NCBI GenBank assembly: GCA_031548435.1
Contig: JAVBRA010000002.1
Span: 1-57,347, forward strand
From: JAVBRA01 sp031548435
GTDB lineage: Bacteria > Bacteroidota > Bacteroidia > Bacteroidales > Rikenellaceae
Length of the DNA stretch: 57,347 nt
Direction: 5' to 3'
This document shows, piece by piece, positions 51,151-57,347 of this stretch. A program made the translations under genes and the position numbers. The stretch's first letter is position 1; every line of letters begins with the position of its first letter. The notes under the pieces were generated by a model. That model saw only the letters and a program-made list of their open reading frames with translations. It did no database searches and had not been told where the DNA came from.

Positions 51151-52122
51151 TTAGTGCTGCGCCAGGTAGGCTTCGATCTTCTCGAAGTTAGCGTCTTTGA
51201 GTATGATGCGTTTGTCTTTATCTAACAGATACAGAGTGGGTATTGCTTTCAGGTCGTATATCTTTTCTGTTTCGATGCGGCGCTCCTTATCGTACCCGTT
51301 AATCCATGACGAGGGGAAGTCCGACAGGTGGTTCTTCCATATCTGCAGGTCGGCGTCGGGATAAAGGGCCAGCACTTTCACCCGGCCGGAGGAGATGAGG
51401 TTGGTGAGCACGGGAGAGGTGTTCATCATCATTTTGATCTCCTTGCACGCCGTGCAGTCGGGATTATTGAAATAAAGGATCACATATTCGGACTTGATCT
51501 TCGACAGGGGGGCGCTGACTCCCGCAGCCGTGGTGTATACAAAATCGGAGGCTGTCTCTCCCACGCGGTTTTTCCGGGCCATATCGAGCCGGAACTGCGG
51601 GCGGATCTTCTCCAGCTCGGGCACCGCGGGCGAGGCGATCGTGTATTCGAGTACCGGAATGTAATATTCCTCGTTGCGCATGGGAGAATTGGCGTCGTAG
51701 AGGTATTTCTCATACAGCCCCAGGAAATAGTTGAGCATCACCGTGTCGGGTTCGGCCTTGAGCAGGGTGGACTCAATGGCGGTGCACGCCGTGGCGTAGT
51801 CGGTCTGGGGCAACTGCGCCACCTCCAGAAAATCGGCAAAGGCCTGCTCGGTCACCTCGGGATAGCGGATGTAAGTGGTGTCGGAGAAATCGAAATTGTC
51901 CCAATAGTGCAGCACCACATATTCGCACCGCTCCTTGATTGTGGTCAGCGAGGCGGGCACCTCGATCATTTTGAACTCCGGTTTGGCCTGCGCGACCGGG
52001 GCGGCTTTCTTGCCGGCGCAACTGGAGGGCAGGATCATAAAAAGCAGCGCCACCGCTGCAAAGAACGGATATTTACCGTCGAGGCCGTGCTTCCGGCCAT
52101 TTTTTGCGGTTCGATTTTTCAT
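51151..52122 (-). CDS. DUF5106 thioredoxin-like lipoprotein
   Basis: A 323-residue lipoprotein (lipobox LPSSC, Cys35, after a basic N-terminus). The central YVVLHYWDNFDFSDTTYIRYPEVTEQAF segment, split over strands, fits DUF5106. The C-terminal half is a thioredoxin fold with a CTAC dithiol in NPDCTACKEIK, so it may be a periplasmic disulfide oxidoreductase. The C11 protease gene upstream overlaps its start by one base, linking them tightly; activation or folding of the protease by the redox domain is inference. Confidence 0.8.
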   Translation of the reverse strand: MKNRTAKNGRKHGLDGKYPFFAAVALLFMILPSSCAGKKAAPVAQAKPEFKMIEVPASLTTIKERCEYVVLHYWDNFDFSDTTYIRYPEVTEQAFADFLEVAQLPQTDYATACTAIESTLLKAEPDTVMLNYFLGLYEKYLYDANSPMRNEEYYIPVLEYTIASPAVPELEKIRPQFRLDMARKNRVGETASDFVYTTAAGVSAPLSKIKSEYVILYFNNPDCTACKEIKMMMNTSPVLTNLISSGRVKVLALYPDADLQIWKNHLSDFPSSWINGYDKERRIETEKIYDLKAIPTLYLLDKDKRIILKDANFEKIEAYLAQH

Positions 52123-53321
52123 TATTCCGATAAATTTGAGATTACGTCCTGATACCATTTCATATTTTTGTAAGCCTGGTTGAGATTCGGGTATTGCGTC
52201 TGGGGAATGTAGGCCGTCAGGCCGCTGTGCGAGGCGATGTAGAATCCCCTGTCCGCCAGCCGAAAACGATCCGTAACGTAATTCCCGATAACGCAATCGG
52301 CCGTCCGGGCCTTCAATTCGGCCGCCGCCTCTTCGTCCATCAGGGTGGAGTAATAGTCCACGAAGTCGAAATAGAGGGTGCGCCGGTAGGTTCCGAAATC
52401 CTGGATCCCTTCCGGAATGTCGTCCACGGTCATTTCCTCCCACGTTTTTCGCAATCCGTTGGCCACGGCCTGCGCCACAGCCGGCAGTTTGGCCGTTTCG
52501 ATGAGGCTGAACGTGCCGCCGTAATACTCCCGGTTGCCGTCGGGCAGGCTGTCGAGCCGCCTCTGCTGATAGTCGCGCGCATCGCGGACAAACCGGTCGA
52601 GGTCGGGCACCGGCCGGAACAGGTATTTCAGGTCGTCGGCATAGATTTTCGAGAATCCGGGCGAAACGATCTCGGCCGACGAAGCCACGATGTAATCGGC
52701 CTTCTCTTTCAACTCCCACGCCACTTCGACGCCCGACATCAGGCACGCTTCAAGGATGATGAAGTCGAACATTCCGTCGGGAATAACGGAAGCGAACTCC
52801 CATATCTCCATTTCGTCCGTGCCGTCCAGGCCGACGGAACGGAGCGACGGCGTTTTGTAGGTGCCTTCCGGCAGCCAGCCGGTGCCGTGTGAGAAAAAGA
52901 TCAGTCCGTAGGTGTCCGACGCATAGTTTGTCCGCACCTCCTCCAGCACCGAGGCGAACACGGCCGGATCAGAGGCGTTCTGCATATCCACAGAGGTATA
53001 CTCCCGAAGCAGCCGGACGGCGTTCTCGCCCTTGGAATTGCGGTATATCTGCACCAACCGGGGCGTATTGCCGTGCGAATCCTGAAAAACGACCAGCCGC
53101 CCGTTGTAATCGCCCCAACCTTTGCGCAGCTCGTCGATCTTGGTGAACGTTTCGGCGGCGAGCCACCGGTCTTCCCCGCCCATATACACCAGAATGGTGC
53201 GGCTGTCCGTATCGGGATCTTCCGTACCGGAGCCGCCTTCGCATTGAGGAAACACGAAAAGGGCCGCCCATAGAAAAACGACCGGCAAATATTTCTTATA
53301 TCGGTTATATTTTTTTTTCAT
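52122..53321 (-). CDS. Clostripain-like C11 family cysteine peptidase
   Basis: A 399-residue exported cysteine protease. The catalytic pair is H145 (FFSHGTGW) and C193 (ILEACLMSG), matching the C11 family that cleaves after Arg or Lys and often self-activates. The N-terminal hydrophobic segment (VVFLWAALFVFPQC) is a signal sequence; its Cys27 follows a poor lipobox, so a lipid anchor is uncertain. The frame is open to 53396, but ATG 53321 begins the signal. Known relatives in gut Bacteroidales (fragipain, PmC11) support the family. It is coupled to the downstream thioredoxin-like gene. Confidence 0.88.
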   Translation of the reverse strand: MKKKYNRYKKYLPVVFLWAALFVFPQCEGGSGTEDPDTDSRTILVYMGGEDRWLAAETFTKIDELRKGWGDYNGRLVVFQDSHGNTPRLVQIYRNSKGENAVRLLREYTSVDMQNASDPAVFASVLEEVRTNYASDTYGLIFFSHGTGWLPEGTYKTPSLRSVGLDGTDEMEIWEFASVIPDGMFDFIILEACLMSGVEVAWELKEKADYIVASSAEIVSPGFSKIYADDLKYLFRPVPDLDRFVRDARDYQQRRLDSLPDGNREYYGGTFSLIETAKLPAVAQAVANGLRKTWEEMTVDDIPEGIQDFGTYRRTLYFDFVDYYSTLMDEEAAAELKARTADCVIGNYVTDRFRLADRGFYIASHSGLTAYIPQTQYPNLNQAYKNMKWYQDVISNLSE

Positions 53322-53499
53322 GTTATTCCCAGACCCATGCGGATAAGGTAAAAACGACCGGCCGCCGCAGATATTGTTTGTGTTTATCGGCAACAAAACT
53401 TTCTCCCCGGATTTGCCGCGCCGAGCGTCGGCGAAAAACGACAGCCGCCGTCAAACAAACCATAAAACCTCGGAGGCATTATGGCTCCCCGGCATAATG
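53322..53499. other. Gap between two exported-protein genes
   Basis: 178 bases without a gene. A TACCTTAT string near 53347 (minus) weakly resembles a -7 element for the protease gene. I see nothing else. Confidence 0.35.
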
Positions 53500-53949
53500 C
53501 TATTCTCCGGACAGGCGAAATTCCATCACCAACCCATCCGGTTCCACCGCCAGCGACATCGTATGCCCGTCGAAACGGTAGAGCGGAAACAGCCACAGGC
53601 CGTCGACATCGATCTTCTCGCCCTCGCCCCCGGCTTTCTGCTGGACAGCGGCATCGGCAATGGTTCCGGCCCAGTATTCGTGCACGGGGACAATCTTCCG
53701 GTAACAGAGGCACACCCCGTCGGTGAACACAAAGCGGCAGGTGACGCGGAACAGGCGCATCCGTTCGTCCTCCTCTTCATAACGGAAGGTAACGGTATCG
53801 CCTTCTTCCGTGTAATCCAGTTGCCGCGAACTGTTTCCGGCAACGAATTTCCCGATCTCGGCCCTCGTTTTGCCCAGGAACTCCTGCGCCCGCAGGCTGC
53901 CGCAGGCCAAAACAAGAACCGCGACGGCGATCCCGACCCTATTCCACAT
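53500..53949 (-). CDS. Small exported protein, unknown function
   Basis: A 149-residue protein with an N-terminal hydrophobic signal (core GIAVAVLVLACG, cleavage near LRAQE; a lipobox reading VLAC is possible). The mature part is a compact alpha/beta domain with many charged residues and Cys (EEEDERMRLFRVTCRFVF, DGVCLCYR). No family is recognised. Its start overlaps the end of the GH3 gene by 11 bases, so it is cotranscribed and perhaps translationally coupled. Confidence 0.7.
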   Translation of the reverse strand: MWNRVGIAVAVLVLACGSLRAQEFLGKTRAEIGKFVAGNSSRQLDYTEEGDTVTFRYEEEDERMRLFRVTCRFVFTDGVCLCYRKIVPVHEYWAGTIADAAVQQKAGGEGEKIDVDGLWLFPLYRFDGHTMSLAVEPDGLVMEFRLSGE

Positions 53950-56305
53950 AAAATTCCGATTTCAGCGGGGTATTCTCCGACGAATTCCCCACCTGGATGA
54001 TGAACTTGCCGGGCTCCACCACAAACTCGCTGTCGATGTTATACATCCCGTAAGCCCGGGGGCCTATTTTAAACGTAACCTCTTTTTCCTGTCCTGGCTC
54101 CAGCGTCACCCGTTCGAAACCGCACAGTTCCTTTTCGTAACGCGAAATGGACGACACCTCGTCCGTCAGATAGAGCTGCACCACTTCGTCGCCTTTGCGC
54201 GCGCCGGTGTTCCTTACCCGGCAGGTGACGGTCAGTTCCTCTCCGCTTTTTATGTTGCCGGACAACGACAGGTCTCCGATCTCAAAGGCCGTGTAGCTGA
54301 GCCCGTGGCCGAACGGGTACAACTGCCCGTCGACTCGTGCGAATCCCCGCCCCCGCGTGTTGTGTTTGAACGGGAACGCCCACGGGATCTGCCCCACCGA
54401 TTTGGGGAAGGTCACCGGCAATTTGCCTCCGGGATTGTAATCGCCGAAGATCACCTCGGCCACCGCCTGCCCCGAAAACTCACCGGGATACCACGCCTCG
54501 ACGATCGCAGGCACATGGGCGTCGGCCCAGTTGATCGTCTCCGGACGGCCGTTGAACATCACCATCACCACCGGAGTTCCCGTGGCGTGGATCGCCCTGA
54601 CCAGCTCCTCCTGGCGGCCCGACAGGTCGAGATTGACCCGCGTGCGCGATTCGCCGATGGTGCGCGTGTCGTCGCCCACGAAAACAATGGCGACATCGGC
54701 CTGTTTCGCGGTCGCTGCCGCCTCTTCGATCGCAGCCGTTTCGGCCTCGGTCATCGGAAAATACATCAGGTCGCTGGCCGGGAAGTTCGGGTCGCGCACG
54801 GTGCATCCCTTGGCGTAGGTCACGTTCACCCCGCTGCCGAGCAGGTCTTTGATCCCCTGCAAACCGGTCACCACATGCGGACGGATCGACCCGTAACGGC
54901 AGGTGAGCGAGGCCGCGTCGTCGGCCAGCGGGCCGATCACCGCCACATTCTTCACATCTTTCGACAGGGGCAACATCCCTCCGTCGTTTTTCAGCAGCAC
55001 GATCGACTCGCGCGCCGCACGCAGGGCTACCTCGCGGCTGCCGGCATTATTGACAACACGGTCGGCCGACTCGGGATGGACCACATACGGCTGATCGAAC
55101 AACCCCAGCCAGAACTTGACGTACAGCACCTCGCGCACCCGCTGGTCGAGCATCTGGCGCGAGGCCGACCCCTCTTCCAGCGCCTGCCTCAGGGGAAGAA
55201 TGAAATCTTCCGGATATTTAAAAAATGTGTGGATGTTGATCCCGGCATTCATCTCCGACCCCACGGCCTCAACCTCGGACGAGACCACATGATAGAAATC
55301 GCTGTTTTTGTCGATATCCCAGCTGTCCGAAACGACGTAGCCCTTGAACCCCCACTGGTTGCGCAGCAGTTCGGTCAGGAAATAAGAGCTGCCGCTGATA
55401 GGCATGCCGTTGTAATCGTTGGCCGAACACATCACCCCCAGCGCTCCGGCTTCCTGGAAGGCCACACGGAACGGCTCCAGGTGCAGTTCGTGCACCTCCT
55501 GCGGCGAAGCATGCGGATCGGTGCGCGAATACCCGTCGCGACCGCCCGCCGGCACGCCGTACACCGCAAAATGCTTGGGGGTCGAGACCACCCGGTTCGA
55601 CTGGATACCCAACACCTGCTGACGGCCCAATTCACCGACCAAATAGGGGTCTTCGCCGTAGGTCTCGACCGTGCGCCCCCAACGCGGGTCGCGCGCCAGA
55701 TCGAGGATCGGCGAGTAAACATTGGTGTAACCCAGCGCACGGGCTTCGGCGCCGGTGATTTTTCCTATTTCATGAACCAGATCCCTGTCCCAGGTGCTTC
55801 CCTGTCCGATCTGCGCCGGGAAGAAGGTCGATTTTTCGTGTTTCAGCCCGCGGATCCCCTCGTTGGTGAAATCGGCGGGAATGCCCAGCCGCGTCCGTTC
55901 GACAAAGAACGCCTGCACCATATTCATCGCCTTCGGATGGTTGGCGTAGGGATATTCCCACGAAGACCGCTTCCACTCGCCGTTCAGGTGCTCGTCGACA
56001 TTCCCGATCCCGTCTTTCCAGATGCGGCTGTCCCATTCGGGGGTAGGCAGCGTGTCGCGGATCACCGCCCCATAGCCGTAGATGGTCGCCAGTTGGCAGG
56101 TTTTTTCCTCCTCGGTCATTTGCGAGAGCAGATCTTCAACCCGTTTTTCGATGGGTTGGGCCGGATCTTCATAGATATCTTTCTTGCCGTTCTTGTTAAA
56201 GTCGATCCACCCCTTGCGGTACATCTTATGCTTCATATTCTGGGCGGACAACGCCATTGCGGCAACCAGGAACGGAAGTAAGAAAAACAAACGCTTCATC
56301 CTCAT
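53939..56305 (-). CDS. GH3-family beta-glucosidase-like enzyme
   Basis: A 788-residue exported glycoside hydrolase family 3 enzyme, removing beta-linked glucose, xylose or related sugars from glycan ends. Domain order is complete: signal peptide (ending ALSAQN), the TIM-barrel domain with STPKHFAVYG and the nucleophile region GYVVSDSWDID, the alpha/beta sandwich (NVAVIGPLADDAA) and the fibronectin-like end (VTCRVRNTGARKGDEVVQLYL). Either ATG 56305 (MRMKR) or 56299 (MKRLF) may be used; the promoter at 56325-56332 fits both. Substrate unknown. Confidence 0.94.
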   Translation of the reverse strand: MRMKRLFFLLPFLVAAMALSAQNMKHKMYRKGWIDFNKNGKKDIYEDPAQPIEKRVEDLLSQMTEEEKTCQLATIYGYGAVIRDTLPTPEWDSRIWKDGIGNVDEHLNGEWKRSSWEYPYANHPKAMNMVQAFFVERTRLGIPADFTNEGIRGLKHEKSTFFPAQIGQGSTWDRDLVHEIGKITGAEARALGYTNVYSPILDLARDPRWGRTVETYGEDPYLVGELGRQQVLGIQSNRVVSTPKHFAVYGVPAGGRDGYSRTDPHASPQEVHELHLEPFRVAFQEAGALGVMCSANDYNGMPISGSSYFLTELLRNQWGFKGYVVSDSWDIDKNSDFYHVVSSEVEAVGSEMNAGINIHTFFKYPEDFILPLRQALEEGSASRQMLDQRVREVLYVKFWLGLFDQPYVVHPESADRVVNNAGSREVALRAARESIVLLKNDGGMLPLSKDVKNVAVIGPLADDAASLTCRYGSIRPHVVTGLQGIKDLLGSGVNVTYAKGCTVRDPNFPASDLMYFPMTEAETAAIEEAAATAKQADVAIVFVGDDTRTIGESRTRVNLDLSGRQEELVRAIHATGTPVVMVMFNGRPETINWADAHVPAIVEAWYPGEFSGQAVAEVIFGDYNPGGKLPVTFPKSVGQIPWAFPFKHNTRGRGFARVDGQLYPFGHGLSYTAFEIGDLSLSGNIKSGEELTVTCRVRNTGARKGDEVVQLYLTDEVSSISRYEKELCGFERVTLEPGQEKEVTFKIGPRAYGMYNIDSEFVVEPGKFIIQVGNSSENTPLKSEFYVE

Positions 56306-56324
56306 ATTATTTTAAATATAAAAG

Positions 56325-56332
56325 CAAAACTA
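56325..56332 (-). promoter_or_regulatory. -7 element for the GH3 operon
   Basis: TAGTTTTG on the minus strand, an exact TAnnTTTG match. Confidence 0.7.
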
Positions 56333-56375
56333 CATAATTTACCACGAATATTCAAACCCGGCCCCGTTCAAAGCA

Positions 56376-56409
56376 ACAAAAAAAGGGTTGCCCGTCGGGG
56401 CAGCCCTTT
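56376..56409 (-). terminator. Terminator of the cold-shock gene
   Basis: AAAGGGTTGCCC (56382-56393) pairs with GGGCAGCCCTTT with one G-T pair. A run of T follows on the minus strand. Confidence 0.85.
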
Positions 56410-56442
56410 CTTGAAGCGTAAATAACCTATATTGCTGTGTTA

Positions 56443-56643
56443 TTATCCTACCAGAGTAACGTTGATAGCCTGGGGGCCTTTCTTGCCTTCTCCGACTTCA
56501 AACTCCACCTGCTGTCCTTCTTCCAACACCTTGAAGCCGTCTTTGTTGATTCCTGAATAGTGGACGAACAAATCGGCGCCCTCTTCGGTCGTGATAAAGC
56601 CATAACCTTTGGCGCTATCAAACCATTTTACTGTACCTTTCAT
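56443..56643 (-). CDS. Cold-shock domain protein
   Basis: A 66-residue single cold-shock domain that binds single-stranded RNA and DNA. The RNA-binding motifs are seen: RNP1 KGYGFI and RNP2 LFVHYS, with the Trp of VKWFD. The length is typical of CspA-type proteins. Upstream lies a long AT-rich leader; TTCCTTTG about 45 bases ahead is a weak -7 candidate. Long leaders of this type often control expression of csp genes by RNA folding. Confidence 0.95.
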   Translation of the reverse strand: MKGTVKWFDSAKGYGFITTEEGADLFVHYSGINKDGFKVLEEGQQVEFEVGEGKKGPQAINVTLVG

Positions 56644-56855
56644 AGAGAAATAAATTAAAAATGAGTAAATATCTACCCTGCAAAGGAATAGAAAAAGTTT
56701 TTAAAAACAACACAATTTCGTGCTTTTTTTGATAACGATGCAAATTTAATGCCATCAGCCGAACAAAAGCCCTGAAACAAAGGCGTCCCACAGCGGAGGA
56801 AAGAGCGTGAAAAATATTATCGGCGGGGTGTTTTTTTATATCGAATATATTTCTA

Positions 56856-56863
56856 TATCTTTG
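56856..56863 (+). promoter_or_regulatory. -7 element for the small HTH-like gene
   Basis: TATCTTTG, an exact TAnnTTTG match, 32 bases before ATG 56895. Confidence 0.75.
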
Positions 56864-56894
56864 ATAGTACGAAAAAACACAACTTTAAAACTTC

Positions 56895-57158
56895 ATGAAT
56901 ATGGGAGTCATCACATTCAACGAATTGCGTCGCATCAAAGACCAATTGCCGGACGGAAGCATGGAAGTCATCGCTTCAAAACTGGGGATCACCGCCGACA
57001 CGGTGCGCAACTATTTCGGCGGCAGCCACTACAAAGACGGACAGGCCGTGGGGTTCCACATCGAGGAAGGGCCCGACGGCGGGGTGATCTCGCTCGACGA
57101 CACGTCGATTCTCGATGCGGCGCAGGCCATTTTGGGCGAAAATAAAAAACAGGAGTAG
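56895..57158 (+). CDS. Small HTH-like protein, putative DNA-binding
   Basis: An 87-residue cytosolic protein. The N-terminal half (FNELRRIKDQLPDG, then MEVIASKLGITADTVRNYFGG) reads as a helix-turn-helix of the XRE/LacI style, in which KLGITADTVRNYF is the recognition part. The C-terminal half is acidic with HIEEGPDGGVISLDDTSILDAAQAIL. Similar small proteins are widespread in Bacteroidales, with no known target. ATG 56901 (MGVITF) is an alternative start. It stands alone with a clear promoter and terminator. Confidence 0.75.
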   Translation: MNMGVITFNELRRIKDQLPDGSMEVIASKLGITADTVRNYFGGSHYKDGQAVGFHIEEGPDGGVISLDDTSILDAAQAILGENKKQE

Positions 57159-57180
57159 AAAACAAAACGTTGAAAACGTA

Positions 57181-57219
57181 AGAAGCGATGTAACAGAAAT
57201 TACATCGCTTCTGTTTTTT
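57181..57219 (+). terminator. Terminator of the small HTH-like gene
   Basis: AGAAGCGATGTAA (57181-57193) pairs exactly with TTACATCGCTTCT (57200-57212), then T6. Downstream to the window end I see no gene; a G8 run (57305-57312) and C6 run (57330-57335) mark that edge. Confidence 0.9.
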
Positions 57220-57347
57220 GGGCAAGGCACGGCTCATCCGAACATCACTGCAACCGGGCGCATAACGAGTTGTCGCCATGCCGGTTCCCCCGAAAGTGTG
57301 CGGCGGGGGGGGTTTAATACGAGAACACACCCCCCAACAAAACAAAA

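Noticed and set aside
1..57347. CRISPR array, tRNA, rRNA, insertion sequence or prophage
   Set aside because: I looked through all gaps; no regularly spaced repeats, cloverleaf-like sequence, transposase or phage genes were seen. Short tRNA-like folds cannot be fully excluded by eye.

Overview
This window looks like chromosomal DNA of a Bacteroidales gut commensal. High GC content and the mix of surface lipoproteins suggest the Alistipes/Rikenellaceae group, but that genus-level guess is only moderately supported. Evidence for the phylum: at least sixteen genes have a TAnnTTTG-type -7 promoter element (the Bacteroidota primary-sigma consensus) just upstream; Shine-Dalgarno sites are not evident; and there are many families typical of this phylum (BACON-M64 peptidase, DUF6562 and DUF3472 proteins, DUF5106 thioredoxin-like protein, C11 protease, GH3 and rhamnosidase-like lipoproteins, serine-type sulfatase). 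I see no tRNA, rRNA, CRISPR array, insertion sequence, integrase or prophage genes.

Layout. 0.5-2.7 kb: a secreted DUF3472-like protein and a Pro/Tyr-rich repeat protein, convergent on a shared terminator. 2.8-8.6 kb: a minus-strand run of cyclophilin, DUF3127, gpsA, pgi, sulfatase and fabI. 8.7-12.8 kb: a lipoprotein, an FKBP lipoprotein and an arginase-family/nhaA pair. 13-14.3 kb: two accessory exported proteins; the first is broken by a G9 run right after its lipobox. 14.4-24.8 kb: mgsA, glnS, a five-repeat BIG_2 surface lipoprotein, dnaG, a LEA-like lipoprotein, hflX and radA. 25-34.7 kb, mainly plus strand: AlkD-like protein, a small AT-richer domain protein, an outer-membrane protein, murA, ruvB, lpxB, a DUF2148 protein, a divergent XRE/membrane-protein pair, ftsY and a dicarboxylate/amino-acid symporter. 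35-39.8 kb: a large glycoside hydrolase and an M64 metallopeptidase.

40-46 kb holds the most coherent metabolic unit: six tightly packed or overlapping genes (omega-amidase, iorA, iorB, aminotransferase, phenylacetate-CoA ligase-like, ACT protein). Together they read as a pathway from aromatic amino acids through aryl-pyruvates to aryl-acetyl-CoA and aryl-acetate. 46-50.4 kb is a surface operon of an OmpA-type protein and two DUF6562-like lipoproteins, one with a beta-helix-like tail. Upstream of it lies a 736-base gene-free region with direct and inverted repeats. 51-56.3 kb encodes a GH3 enzyme, a small exported protein, a clostripain-type protease and a thioredoxin-like lipoprotein. The window closes with a cold-shock gene and a small HTH-like gene.

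Points most worth following up: the G9-interrupted lipoprotein, the aryl-keto-acid operon with an IorA lacking its ferredoxin domain, MurA with Asp in place of the fosfomycin-target Cys, the SSB-like tail on DUF3127, the structured region before the OmpA operon, and a nested inverted repeat between hflX and radA. All functional statements rest on reading motifs by eye; no database search was run.
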